Assembly (NCBI RefSeq): GCF_022829605.1
Contig: NZ_JAKSYD010000105.1
Coordinates: 43,738-107,737 of the forward strand
Reading direction: 5' to 3'
DNA from: Methylobacterium sp. E-065
GTDB lineage: Bacteria; Pseudomonadota; Alphaproteobacteria; Rhizobiales; Beijerinckiaceae
Length of the DNA stretch: 64,000 nucleotides
Position numbers and translations under genes: made by a program. Positions 37,015-46,788 of this stretch are shown piece by piece; within the stretch, counting starts at the first letter, position 1, and every line of letters starts with the position of its first letter. Below the pieces are notes generated by a model that saw only the letters and a list, made by a program, of their open reading frames with translations, did not search any database and had not been told where the DNA came from.

Positions 37015-37446
37015 AAAGCTGGCTGCTCGACACCAATGTCCTGTCCGAGCTTCGCCGTCCGCGGCCGGAGCAGAGGGTTGTCGCCTTCGCCGCCGCTCAA
37101 CCGATCGAGGCGCTGTACGTCAGCATCGTGACCTTCGCGGAGCTTCGATACGGCATCGAGCGGCTCGGAGATGGGCCGCGTCGGGCGGAGTTGATCGATT
37201 GGCTGACGCGTCAACTCCGGCCGATGTTCACCGGCCGCACCCTGCCCGTCGATGAAGAGGTTGATGGTACGCTGGCGGTTTCTCGTCGATGACGGCCGGC
37301 GGAGCGGGCACACCTTCCCGCAGCCCGATCTTCTGATCGCTGCGACGGCCCTGGTCTCCGGTCTCACACTGGTCACGCGAAACACCGCGGATTTCACGGC
37401 CGCCCGCGTGCCCCTCCTCAATCCCAAGATCGACCCACTGCCGTAA
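37011..37446 (+). pseudogene. VapC/FitB-type PIN-domain toxin gene with frameshift
   Basis: GTG 37011 starts a clear PIN-domain protein: LLDTNVLSELRR holds the first catalytic Asp and TFAELRYGIERL the Glu. After LPVDEEV the frame shifts, near 37260-37263, where one extra G is present. The original frame then runs out at 37292. The rest (MVRWRFLVDDGRR, HTFPQPDLLIAATALVSG, TRNTADF, ending at 37446) continues in the next frame. With the base removed, a normal about 140-residue VapC would be read. Both genes of the pair thus carry inactivating lesions. Confidence 0.85.
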
Positions 37447-37483
37447 GCAGCCGGTCGCTCTCAGGTCGGTCGCTCCGAAGCTC

Positions 37484-38713
<1,230 letters not shown>

Positions 38714-38852
38714 TCAGGCGCCGCCTGTTTTGCGGCGCGGCGAACCGTAGGCCCGCGACGCTGAGCCGGCAAGCGCGGACGCCGCAGTGGAGCGCGGAAC
38801 CGCGATGTCTGCTAAGATCCTGCGGGTCGGGACGGAACGGGAGGCCCTGCCG

Positions 38853-39131
38853 ATGGGCGAGACCATCAACGTCACCCTGGCGCCGGACACGCTCCGCGCC
38901 GTGCGCGAGAGCGTCGAGGCCGGCGAGTACACGTCGGTGGACGCGCTGCTCGACGAGGCCGTGCACGCGCTGCAACGCCAGCGCCGCGAGAATGCCGAGC
39001 AGCTCGATCTTATCCGCGCCCGCATCCGGCGCTCCCTCGACGATCCGCGGCCTCCGCTGAGCCTTGAGGAAGTCGAAGCGCGCATGGAAGCCCTGTTCGC
39101 TCAGACACGCGACGAACGTCGGCGTGCGTAG
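38853..39131 (+). CDS. ParD-like antitoxin (ribbon-helix-helix)
   Basis: 92 residues from ATG 38853, which has GGGAGG 8 bp before it; the longer frame from 38787 is not supported. An N-terminal ribbon-helix-helix (ETINVTLAPDTLRAVRESVE, then EYTSVDALLDEAVHAL) would dimerise and bind the operon promoter. An acidic C-terminal helix (LSLEEVEARMEALFA) would neutralise the toxin. It overlaps the toxin start by 8 bp, as in ParDE operons. Confidence 0.85.
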   Translation: MGETINVTLAPDTLRAVRESVEAGEYTSVDALLDEAVHALQRQRRENAEQLDLIRARIRRSLDDPRPPLSLEEVEARMEALFAQTRDERRRA

Positions 39132-39459
39132 GCTGCCCGTCGTGTTCCAGGGCGAGGCAGAGGCGGACCTCGCTGGCATCTTCCACGTCGTGCTCCACGC
39201 AAGCCAGGATCAAAGCGTCGCCGAGGGCTTCATCCGGCGAATCATCGCGCGCTGCCATCGGATCGGCGATGCACCCCATGGCGGGCGTCCGCGCGGCGAT
39301 CTGGAGCCCGGCCTGAGAACCGTGCCGTTCGAGAGATCCGCCATCATCGCATATCGGGTCGAAACCGAGTCGGTGACGATCACCAACGTGTTCTATGGCA
39401 GCCGCAACTTCGAGGCGCTGTTTCAGGCTGCCCGGGCGGACGACGAGCCGGCGCCGTGA
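39124..39459 (+). CDS. ParE/RelE-family toxin
   Basis: 111 residues from GTG 39124, overlapping the antitoxin end. The pattern is of ParE type: RRLPVVFQGEAEADLAGIFH, then PGLRTVPFERSAIIAYRVE and a C-terminal VTITNVFYGSRNFEALF. The last segment matches the terminal strand of ParE. The gene ends in an overlap with the possible GTG start of the oxidoreductase that follows, so the module may be co-transcribed with it. Intact as read. Confidence 0.82.
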   Translation: MRRLPVVFQGEAEADLAGIFHVVLHASQDQSVAEGFIRRIIARCHRIGDAPHGGRPRGDLEPGLRTVPFERSAIIAYRVETESVTITNVFYGSRNFEALFQAARADDEPAP

Positions 39460-39482
39460 CCCGTGTGATCGAGCGGCCCCTC

Positions 39483-40550
39483 ATGCCCTCGCACCGGCCG
39501 GCCCTGGCCCCCATCTCTCCCGGTATGACCCCGCTCTCCGTCCTCGATCTCTCCTTCGTCAGCGCCGAATCCACCCCGGCGCAGGCGCTGCATGACACCC
39601 TGGCGCTGGCCCGCCACGTCGATGGCCTCGGCTACCGGCGCTACTGGCTGGCCGAGCATCATGCGCTGCCCAACGTGGCCAGCCCGGCCCCCGAGATCAT
39701 GATCGGCCAGATCGCCGCCGCGACCCGCAACCTCCGGGTCGGCTCGGGCGGGATCATGCTGCCGAACCACGCGCCGCTGATGGTGGCCGAGCGCTTCCGG
39801 GTGCTGGAAGCGCTGTTCCCCGGCCGGATCGATCTCGGCCTGGGGCGCGCGCCCGGCACGGACGGCGTCACCGCGCGGGCTTTGCGCCGCCGCGAGGCGC
39901 CGGGGGAGGGCGGGGGTGACGATTTCCTCGACCGCCTGCAGGAATTGCTGTTCTGGGACGGCGGCTTCCCGGAGGGGCATCCGTTCGGACGGATTACGGC
40001 GAGCCCGGCCGGTGTTCCGCTGCCGCCGATCTTCCTGCTGGGCTCGTCCGATTACAGCGCCCGGCTCGCGGGCGAGATCGGCTGCGGGTTCGGCTTCGCG
40101 CAGCACTTCTCCGGGATGCCGGCCGAGGCGCCGATGCTAGACTACCGCCGCGGGTTCCGCCCGACGCGGCTCGGCGCGACGCCCCACGCGATCCTGGCCG
40201 TCGCGGCGATCTGCGCGCCCACGGACGCTGAGGCCGAGCGGCTGGCCGCCAGTGCACGCCTGGCGACCCTGCGTCGGGAGCGGGGCGAGTACCGGCCGCT
40301 GCCGAGCCTCGCCGAGGCGCTGGCCTATCCGTATTCCGATGCCGAGCGGAGGCAGATCGAACGCGGCCGCGACCGTCTGCACGTCGGCGGCCCCGAGACT
40401 CTGCGGGCGCATCTCGCCGACATGATCGCGCGGACGCAGGCCGACGAGCTGATGATCGTCTCGGCGATTCCGGACCAAGCGGCGCGGCACGATTCCTACG
40501 CGTTGCTGGCGCAGGCTTGGGGGCTCAACACCGCTTCACAGGCCGCGTGA
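39483..40550 (+). CDS. Luciferase-like (LLM class) flavin-dependent monooxygenase
   Basis: 355 residues from ATG 39483. Alternatives are GTG 39456 (overlapping the toxin stop) and ATG 39525; the conserved part begins at LSVLDLSFVSAES. The TIM-barrel luciferase family is shown by YWLAEHHALPNVASPAPEI, GSGGIMLPNHAPLMVAERFR and DLGLGRAPGTDG. The proteins use FMNH2 and oxygen or act as F420-type relatives; the substrate is unknown. The gene follows the ParDE-like module closely and is convergent with cysN. Confidence 0.87.
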   Translation: MPSHRPALAPISPGMTPLSVLDLSFVSAESTPAQALHDTLALARHVDGLGYRRYWLAEHHALPNVASPAPEIMIGQIAAATRNLRVGSGGIMLPNHAPLMVAERFRVLEALFPGRIDLGLGRAPGTDGVTARALRRREAPGEGGGDDFLDRLQELLFWDGGFPEGHPFGRITASPAGVPLPPIFLLGSSDYSARLAGEIGCGFGFAQHFSGMPAEAPMLDYRRGFRPTRLGATPHAILAVAAICAPTDAEAERLAASARLATLRRERGEYRPLPSLAEALAYPYSDAERRQIERGRDRLHVGGPETLRAHLADMIARTQADELMIVSAIPDQAARHDSYALLAQAWGLNTASQAA

Positions 40551-40555
40551 CAGCA

Positions 40556-40693
40556 GGTTTCCAAAGGGCTTCAGCCCTTTGGCGGGTCGTCAGGGCAGAG
40601 CCCTGACAGATCGGGCGAAGCCCGACCATCGGGCGAAGCCCGCCAGTAAGGCTCCGCCCTGCACCCGCAAAAGGTCTCAGACCTTTTGAAACC
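40556..40693. repeat. Nested multi-hairpin repeat, copy 4 (complete, expanded)
   Basis: In order: outer arm GGTTTC (40556-40561), CAAAGGG/CCCTTTG hairpin (40562-40581), inner arm GCGGGT (40582-40587), CAGGGC-AGA-GCCCTG (40591-40605) and two copies of TCGGGC-GAA-GCCCG (40611-40625 and 40629-40642). These are followed by inner arm ACCCGC (40663-40668), AAAAGGT/ACCTTTT hairpin (40669-40687) and outer arm GAAACC (40688-40693). It fills the gap between the convergent oxidoreductase and cysN genes. Confidence 0.8.
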
Positions 40694-40699
40694 AGGACT

Positions 40700-42103
40700 T
40701 CAGCGTCCGAACAGGCGGCCGAGGCGGCTCAGGAAACCGGGGGTTTCCGCTTCCTTGGACGCAGATACCGGTTTGGCCGTCTCTGACTTCGGCGCCAGCA
40801 CCAGCCCGAGCGCCGCCGTGTCGGTGGTCTCGCGGTCGATCAGGATCAGGCTGCCGGTCTCGCGGTTCTCTGCATACGCATCCACCGCCACTGGCCGGTC
40901 GAGGCGCAGGCTCACGTCCGCGATGTCGTTGGCCGACAGCCGCTCGGCCGGGCCGGGCTTGCCGGTCTCCGGATCGATGCGCGAGACGATCCGCTCCACC
41001 GTCGCGGTGACCGTGGCGGTGCCGATCTTGGCGAACAGGCTGGCACCCGGACTGAGATCGGTCTCGGCCGCCCAGAACAGGCGGGCGTCCAAGGTCTCGG
41101 TGACCCGCATCGGCGCGTCGGAGGCCACGATCACCTGACCGCGCGAGACGTCGATCTGATCGGCCAGCACCAGGGTGACCGATTCGTCCTCGCCGGCCTC
41201 GGGCAGGTCGCCGTCGGCGGTGTAGATCCGCGCCACCGTGGAGGTTCGGCCGGAGGGCTGGATCGTCACCGCATCGCCCGGGCGGACCCGGCCGCTGGCG
41301 ATCCGGCCGCTATAGCCCCGGAACTCGGAATTCGGCCGGTTGACCCACTGCACCGCCATCCGGAACGGCGCGTTGAGCGCCTCCGCGTGGACCGGCACGG
41401 TCTCCAGGTAGTTCAGCAGCGTGCCGCCCGTGTACCAGGGCGCCGCAATGCCCGGATCCACGACGTTGTCGCCGTTCTTGGCCGAGAGCGGGATCGCCTT
41501 GACCTCGGAGAAGTTCAGACCCCGGGCAAAGTCCGAAAAACCCGCCACGAGGCCGTCGAACGTGCCCTGCGCCCAGCCGGCGAGGTCCATCTTGTTCACC
41601 GCTAGCACCACCCGGCGGATCCCGAGATTCGACACCAGCAGCGCGTGGCGCCGCGTCTGGCGGGTCAGGCCCTGGCGGGCATCCACCAGGATCACCGCCA
41701 CATCGGCCGTCGAGGCGCCGGTGGCCATGTTGCGGGTGTACTGCTCGTGGCCGGGGGTATCGGCCACGATGAACGAGCGCTTGTCGGTGGAGAAGAACCG
41801 GTAGGCGACGTCGATGGTGATGCCCTGCTCGCGCTCGGCTTGGAGGCCGTCCACCAGCAGCGCCAGATCCACCTCGGCGCCCTGCGTCCCATGCTTGCGC
41901 GAATCGCGCTGGAGCGCAGAGATCTGGTCGTCGAAGATCTGCTTGGTGTCGTGCAGGAGCCGCCCGATCAGGGTCGACTTGCCGTCATCCACCGAGCCGC
42001 AGGCGATGAAGCGCAGCACCGCCTTGTTGCGGTGGGCGGTGAGGAAGGCCGCGTAGCCGGCGACGCGGTCGGCAAACGCCGTGGGAGCCTGGTGCACGGT
42101 CAT
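40700..42103 (-). CDS. cysN: Sulfate adenylyltransferase, large GTP-binding subunit
   Basis: 467 residues. With CysD it makes adenosine 5'-phosphosulfate from sulfate and ATP, driven by GTP hydrolysis. The translation-factor GTPase motifs are clear: GSVDDGKSTLIGRLL (P-loop, about 36-50), VADTPGHEQYTRNM (G3) and NKMDLAGW (G4). Beta-barrel domains II and III follow. It lacks a C-terminal APS-kinase domain, so APS rather than PAPS is the product. Its ATG overlaps the cysD stop (TGATG), implying coupled translation in cysH-cysD-cysN. Confidence 0.96.
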   Translation of the reverse strand: MTVHQAPTAFADRVAGYAAFLTAHRNKAVLRFIACGSVDDGKSTLIGRLLHDTKQIFDDQISALQRDSRKHGTQGAEVDLALLVDGLQAEREQGITIDVAYRFFSTDKRSFIVADTPGHEQYTRNMATGASTADVAVILVDARQGLTRQTRRHALLVSNLGIRRVVLAVNKMDLAGWAQGTFDGLVAGFSDFARGLNFSEVKAIPLSAKNGDNVVDPGIAAPWYTGGTLLNYLETVPVHAEALNAPFRMAVQWVNRPNSEFRGYSGRIASGRVRPGDAVTIQPSGRTSTVARIYTADGDLPEAGEDESVTLVLADQIDVSRGQVIVASDAPMRVTETLDARLFWAAETDLSPGASLFAKIGTATVTATVERIVSRIDPETGKPGPAERLSANDIADVSLRLDRPVAVDAYAENRETGSLILIDRETTDTAALGLVLAPKSETAKPVSASKEAETPGFLSRLGRLFGR

Positions 42104-43062
42104 CAGAAGTACCCCTCCTGCTTCTTGCGCTCCATGGCGCCGGCTCCGTCCTTGTCGATCACCCGGCCCTGGCGCTCCGAGGTGCGGGCCGCCAGCGTCT
42201 CGCCGATGATCTCGGGCAGCGAGGCGGCATCGCTCTCGACCGCACCGGTCAGCGGGTAGCAGCCGAGCGTGCGGAAGCGGACAAGGCGCTGCTGCGGGGT
42301 CTCGCCCGGCTCCAGCGGCAGCCGGTCGTCGTCCACCATGATGAGCTGGCCGTCGCGCTCCACCACCGGCCGCTCCTTGGCGAAGTAGAGCGGCACGATC
42401 GGAATGTTTTCCTGCTCGATGTAGAGCCAGATGTCGAGCTCGGTCCAGTTCGACAGCGGGAAGACCCGCAGGGACTCGCCGCGCTTCTTCTTGAGATTGT
42501 AGAGGTGCCAGGGCTCGGCACGCTGACGCTTCGGGTCCCAGCGGTGCTGCGCGGTGCGCAACGAGATGATCCGCTCCTTGGCGCGGCTCGCCTCCTCGTC
42601 ACGACGCGCGCCGCCGAAGGCCGCATCGAACTTGTACTGATCGAGCGCCTGCCGGAGCGCCTGGGTCTTCATCACGTCGGTGTGGACCTCGGAGCCGTGG
42701 CTCACCGGGCCGACACCACGGGCGAGCCCGTCCGGGTTGGTGTGGATCAGGAGATCGAGGCCGAGTTCCTTCGCGCGGGCATCGCGGAACGCGATCATCT
42801 CGCGGAACTTCCACGTGGTGTCGACGTGCAGCAGCGGGAACGGCAGCCGCCCGGGCGCGAACGCCTTGAGGGCGAGGTGCAGCAGGACGGAGGAATCCTT
42901 GCCGATCGAGTAGAGCATCACCGGGTTCTCGGTCTCGGCGACCGTCTCCCGGAAGATGTGGATGGCCTCGGCCTCCAGCCGCTTGAGGTGGCTGAGGCGA
43001 TCGGCGGTCTGTGCGGGCGTGGGGGCGCTCGGCTGCACGGCGGCGGCGAGGGCGGCGCTCAT
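42103..43062 (-). CDS. cysD: Sulfate adenylyltransferase, small subunit
   Basis: 319 residues from ATG 43062; longer frames are unsupported. This is the catalytic ATP-pyrophosphatase-type subunit of ATP sulfurylase. The PP-loop is [18 protein letters not shown] (about 51-68), with [33 protein letters not shown] and the C-terminal [10 protein letters not shown] typical of CysD. It overlaps cysH by four bases (ATGA) upstream and touches cysN downstream. Confidence 0.96.
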   Translation of the reverse strand: MSAALAAAVQPSAPTPAQTADRLSHLKRLEAEAIHIFRETVAETENPVMLYSIGKDSSVLLHLALKAFAPGRLPFPLLHVDTTWKFREMIAFRDARAKELGLDLLIHTNPDGLARGVGPVSHGSEVHTDVMKTQALRQALDQYKFDAAFGGARRDEEASRAKERIISLRTAQHRWDPKRQRAEPWHLYNLKKKRGESLRVFPLSNWTELDIWLYIEQENIPIVPLYFAKERPVVERDGQLIMVDDDRLPLEPGETPQQRLVRFRTLGCYPLTGAVESDAASLPEIIGETLAARTSERQGRVIDKDGAGAMERKKQEGYF

Positions 43063-43871
43063 CGGGCGAACTCCGGCTGGCGATGGGTCTCGGTCTGGAT
43101 GGTCTCGAACGCGGCGGCCTCCTGGCCCGGCTGCACCGACGCCAAGGGGCGTCCGATATGCAGGCCACATTCCTTCTTGTCTTCCTGTTCCCACCACCAG
43201 CGGCCGGCCCGCTCCGGCTCGCCGAGCTTCACGGCGCGGGTGCAGGGGGCGCAGCCGATCGACGGGAAGCCGCGATCGTGCAGGACGTTGTAGGGCACGA
43301 AGTTGTCGCGCACGAAGCTGTCGATCTGCGCCCGCGACCAGTCGGCCAGGGGGTTCAGCTTGATCAGGCCGCGCGCGGCATCGAACTCCGCGAGCGGCGT
43401 CTCGGCGCGGTTGGCCGACTGGCCGGCCCGCAGGCCGGTGAGCCAGCCACTCGCGCCGTCAAGCGCCCGGCCCAGCGGCTCGACCTTGCGGAAGCCGCAG
43501 CAGGCCTGCCGGGCGGCGACCGAACGCCGGAAGCCGTTGATCCCCTCGTCCCGCACGAAATCCTCCGCGGCCGCGCGCTCCGGGGCGTAGGCGGCAATGC
43601 GGATCCCATAGGCCGATTCGGTCTCGGCCCAGGTGTCGTAGGTCTCGGCGAACAGGCGGCCGGTATCGAGGGTCACGATCTCGACGCGCCCGTTGGCGAG
43701 CTTGGCCATGGCCAGCGCGTGGGTCAGCGCCTGATCCTCGACGCCGAGGCTCGTGGTGAAGACGAGGCGGCCAGGGATCTCGGCGGCGATCAGGTGGAGC
43801 CGGCCTGGGAGGTCGAGCCCGGACAGCCGCGCCCCAAGGGCTTCGGCCATCTGTCGGTCCGGACGGGTCAT
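43059..43871 (-). CDS. cysH: Phosphoadenylyl/adenylyl-sulfate reductase (4Fe-4S type)
   Basis: 270 residues from ATG 43871; a GTG at 43913 could add 14 residues. It reduces activated sulfate to sulfite with thioredoxin. The double-cysteine pair ([11 protein letters not shown]) and CAPCTRAV are the ligands of the [4Fe-4S] cluster that mark the APS-using bacterial type. The redox-active cysteine is in KKECGLHIG. The P-loop-like [14 protein letters not shown] is at about 38-50. It heads the cysH-cysD-cysN operon; the absence of an APS-kinase domain in CysN agrees with APS as substrate. Confidence 0.94.
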   Translation of the reverse strand: MTRPDRQMAEALGARLSGLDLPGRLHLIAAEIPGRLVFTTSLGVEDQALTHALAMAKLANGRVEIVTLDTGRLFAETYDTWAETESAYGIRIAAYAPERAAAEDFVRDEGINGFRRSVAARQACCGFRKVEPLGRALDGASGWLTGLRAGQSANRAETPLAEFDAARGLIKLNPLADWSRAQIDSFVRDNFVPYNVLHDRGFPSIGCAPCTRAVKLGEPERAGRWWWEQEDKKECGLHIGRPLASVQPGQEAAAFETIQTETHRQPEFAR

Positions 43872-44138
43872 CGCGGCATGTCCCGGGGTTCGTGTGGAGG
43901 AAACGGCGGGCACGTGACGGCACCCTGTTGTCGAACCGACGAGATGTTCGCTATACCGAACGAAGTCAAGGCGCTTCGACGTGCTTGCGGGACCTAAGGG
44001 CGGGCTCTGGCGTGCGGTTGCACACAGCCCTTCCTAAGTCCCAAAGGCGCTCGGGTGAAAAAATCTTCTTAACGGCCCCTGAGAGACCTTGTACCCAACG
44101 CGGGCAGCGCCGCGTGGACGGATCCGACGGAGACAGTC

Positions 44139-44654
44139 TTGGACGCGATCGACCTCAAGATTCTTGCCCTGCTGCAGACGGACGCGACGCTGTCCATCGC
44201 GGCGATCGGCGAGCGCGTTGGCCTGTCCCAGACCCCGTGCTGGAAGCGCATCCAGAAGCTGGAGGCCGACGGGGTGATCGACCGGCGGGTGGCGGTGCTC
44301 GATCCGGTGAAGCTCGGCCTCGGCCTGACGGTCTTCGTCTCGATCGAGACCGCGGACCATTCGCAGGACTGGCTGCAGCGCTTCGCCGCAACCGTCTCGG
44401 CGATGCCGGAGGTGCTCGAGTTCTACCGGATGGCCGGTGACGTGGATTACATGTTGCGCGTCGTGGTCGCCGACATGCAGGCGTATGACAGCTTCTACAA
44501 GCACCTGATCGCGGTGCTGCCACTCAAGAACGTCACCTCCCGGTTCGCCATGGAGAAGGTGAAATCCACCACGGCCCTACCCCTGCCGGCGCCACCGAAG
44601 AACGGGCGGCACCTGCCCGGGACCGGCCCCGTGCTCGCGGTTGTAGGAGAATGA
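44139..44654 (+). CDS. Lrp/AsnC family transcriptional regulator
   Basis: 171 residues from a TTG at 44139, supported by an ACGGAGA ribosome-binding site 7 bp upstream and by the family N-terminus DAIDLKILALLQTDATLS. An HTH domain (about 18-50, VGLSQTPCWKRIQKLEADG) is followed by an RAM/AsnC ligand-binding domain (VEFYRMAGDVDYML-type segment, VVVADMQAYDSFYKHL). It lies between the divergent cysHDN and the cysJ-like gene, so it may regulate sulfur assimilation; Lrp relatives often respond to amino acids such as cysteine. The regulatory link is inference. Confidence 0.88.
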   Translation: MDAIDLKILALLQTDATLSIAAIGERVGLSQTPCWKRIQKLEADGVIDRRVAVLDPVKLGLGLTVFVSIETADHSQDWLQRFAATVSAMPEVLEFYRMAGDVDYMLRVVVADMQAYDSFYKHLIAVLPLKNVTSRFAMEKVKSTTALPLPAPPKNGRHLPGTGPVLAVVGE

Positions 44655-44701
44655 TTTTCTCTTCTCCCGCACCGCAGCGAACGTGATCTCCTAATCTCCG
44701 T

Positions 44702-44734
44702 ACGTTCTGTAAAAAGAACGTCTCTCGATTGACA
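44702..44734 (+). promoter_or_regulatory. Palindrome and -35-like element upstream of the sulfite reductase flavoprotein gene
   Basis: ACGTTCT (44702-44708) and AGAACGT (44715-44721) form a perfect dyad with a 6-base A-rich spacer, followed at 44729-44734 by TTGACA, a consensus -35. The start codon is at 44766. The dyad just upstream of the -35 suggests an activator or repressor site, but no regulator is proven. Confidence 0.4.
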
Positions 44735-44765
44735 CGGGCCGCGTTGGCCCCGACATGGTCCGGTA

Positions 44766-46535
44766 ATGTCCCGCCAGAATCTCCTTCCGCGCACCGCCCC
44801 GTTCGGGGATGGCGAGCGCGCCAGTCTCGATGCGGTGCTCGGCGCCGCGAGCCCCACGCAGCGCGCGTGGCTGGCCGGGTTCCTCGCCGGGCTCGACGCC
44901 GCGGGCGGCCATCCCGCCGCCGTCCCGGCCGCGCCGCCCAAGGCCGCCGCGCCGCTGACGGTGATCTACGCCAGCGAATCGGGGAATTCCGAGACGCTGG
45001 CCGGCACGATCGCCAAGCTCGCGCGCAAGCAGGGCTTCAAGCCGAAGGTGGTGGATTTCGCCGACCTCGACCTCGCGACCCTGCCCAAGGCCGGCAAGCT
45101 CATCGCCATCGCGGCCACCTGGGGCGAGGGCGAGCCGCCGGCCCGGGCCGTGCGGGCCTATGGCGAGCTGATGGGGGAGGGTGCCCCGCGCCTCGACGGC
45201 GTCGAGTTCGCGGTTCTGGCGCTCGGCGACACCTCCTACGTGGAGTTCTGCGCCATCGGGAAGGCGCTCGACGCGCGCTTCGAGGCTCTGGGCGGCAAGC
45301 GCGTCGCCGAGCGCGCCGACCTCGACCTCGACTTCGAGAAACCCGCCGCCGACTGGATCAAGAGCACGCTGAAGGCGCTGGCCCCGGCGGACACCTCCGA
45401 CAACGTCGTGGCGGTGGATTTCGCCCGCGCCGCGCCGGGCGAGGATGACGAGGCCGAGCCGAGCCGCGAGCCCCTGGCGGTCGAGGTCGTTGAGCACGTG
45501 AACCTCAACTCCTCGCGCTCCGACAAGGAGACGATCCACCTCGCGCTCGCCTTCGAGGACGGGGCCCCAGCCTACGAGCCGGGCGATTCGCTGGAGCTCT
45601 TCCCCGAGAACGATCCGCAGCTCGTGGACGAGATCCTGAACGCCGCCGGCCTCTCGGGGGACGAGGCCCTACGCAAGGCGCTGCTCGCCGAGCGGGACAT
45701 CACCACGCTCTCGGCTGCCACGATCGAGCGCTTCGTGAAGGCCACCGGCCATACGGACGCGCAGAAGCTGATCGACAGTGGCGAGGCCAAGGCCTGGATC
45801 GAGGGCCGGCACCTGATCGACCTGCTGACGACCTATCCCGCCAAGCTCACGCCCGAGCACGTGAACGCGATCACCCGGCCGCTGCCGCCGCGGGCCTATT
45901 CCATCGCCTCCTCGCGCAAGGAGGTGGGCGACGAGGTCCACCTCGCCATCGTGGCGGTGCGCTACGAGACCCACGGCCGCGCCCGCTCCGGCGTCGCCTC
46001 GGTCCACGTGGCCGACCGGATCCGCGACGGGGCGAAGCTGCGGGTGCGGCTGAAGCCGAACCGGCATTTTCGCCTGCCGCAGGACCCGGCCACCGACATC
46101 ATCATGGTCGGCCCCGGCACCGGCGTCGCGCCGTTCCGCGCCTTCGTGCAGGAGCGCCGGGCGATCGAGGCGCCAGGACGGTCCTGGCTGTTCTTCGGCG
46201 ACCGGCACTTCCTGCACGACTTCCTGTACCAGCTCGAATGGCAAGACGCCCTGGAGGACCGGTCGCTCACCAAGATCGACGTGGCCTTCTCGCGGGACCA
46301 GCCGGAAAAGATCTACGTGCAGGATCGGATCGTCCAGAACGCCAAGGACCTGGTCTCCTGGCTGGACGGCGGCGCCCATTTCTACGTCTGCGGCGATGCC
46401 AAGAACATGGCCAAGGACGTGCGCGCCGCGGTGGTCAAGGCCTACGAGACAGTCAAGAATCTAAGCGCAGCCGATGCGGAGGCGCAGGTCGCGGCTTTGG
46501 AGCGCAGCCACCGCTACCAGCAGGACGTTTACTAA
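44766..46535 (+). CDS. Sulfite reductase flavoprotein subunit (CysJ-like)
   Basis: 589 residues. It passes electrons from NADPH through FAD and FMN to the sulfite reductase hemoprotein. Residues about 65-200 are a flavodoxin domain (TVIYASESGNSETLAGTIAK; GDTSYVEFCAIGK). Residues about 230-430 are the FAD domain (PRAYSIASSRKEV), and about 430-589 the NADPH domain (MVGPGTGVAPFRAFVQERRA, RYQQDVY terminus). The last residues DVY are the standard CysJ end. The hemoprotein gene follows after a 253-bp gap containing a repeat element. Start by ATG 44766. Confidence 0.93.
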   Translation: MSRQNLLPRTAPFGDGERASLDAVLGAASPTQRAWLAGFLAGLDAAGGHPAAVPAAPPKAAAPLTVIYASESGNSETLAGTIAKLARKQGFKPKVVDFADLDLATLPKAGKLIAIAATWGEGEPPARAVRAYGELMGEGAPRLDGVEFAVLALGDTSYVEFCAIGKALDARFEALGGKRVAERADLDLDFEKPAADWIKSTLKALAPADTSDNVVAVDFARAAPGEDDEAEPSREPLAVEVVEHVNLNSSRSDKETIHLALAFEDGAPAYEPGDSLELFPENDPQLVDEILNAAGLSGDEALRKALLAERDITTLSAATIERFVKATGHTDAQKLIDSGEAKAWIEGRHLIDLLTTYPAKLTPEHVNAITRPLPPRAYSIASSRKEVGDEVHLAIVAVRYETHGRARSGVASVHVADRIRDGAKLRVRLKPNRHFRLPQDPATDIIMVGPGTGVAPFRAFVQERRAIEAPGRSWLFFGDRHFLHDFLYQLEWQDALEDRSLTKIDVAFSRDQPEKIYVQDRIVQNAKDLVSWLDGGAHFYVCGDAKNMAKDVRAAVVKAYETVKNLSAADAEAQVAALERSHRYQQDVY

Positions 46536-46788
46536 CGGACCGGCCTTCCGAGGCCGCAGGATCGAGTGCAGCGGAGCAGGACGAGGCGCGGGTCCCCTCT
46601 CCCGTGCGGGAGAGGGACAGGGTGAGGGATCAGGTCTGTCCGGGGAGGGTGCATCCCTCACTCCATCCCTTTCCCACAGGGGAGAGGGGGATTGTCACGA
46701 ATCCCGCGCCACCGTGAACCGCCAAGCGCTTCGCCCGGTACCCTCCTTACGGGGAGGGAGACGCGTTCTAGACAGACGGATTCATCCC
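46536..46788. other. 253-bp gap between cysJ-like and cysI-like genes, repeat-filled
   Basis: No gene is seen. It contains the large REP-like palindrome at 46594-46690 and a small CCCTCC-TTAC-GGGGAGGG hairpin (46741-46758). The pair of sulfite reductase genes is therefore interrupted by secondary structure, which may uncouple their expression. Confidence 0.6.
46594..46690. repeat. REP-like compound palindrome
   Basis: CCCCTCTCCCGTGCGGGAGA begins it, the same core as at 1258 and 30254. Then GGTGAGGGAT pairs with ATCCCTCACT around the centre, and CTTTCCCACAGGGGAGAGGG closes it. It is a long imperfect inverted repeat of about 97 bp, likely folding on both DNA strands and in RNA. Confidence 0.65.
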
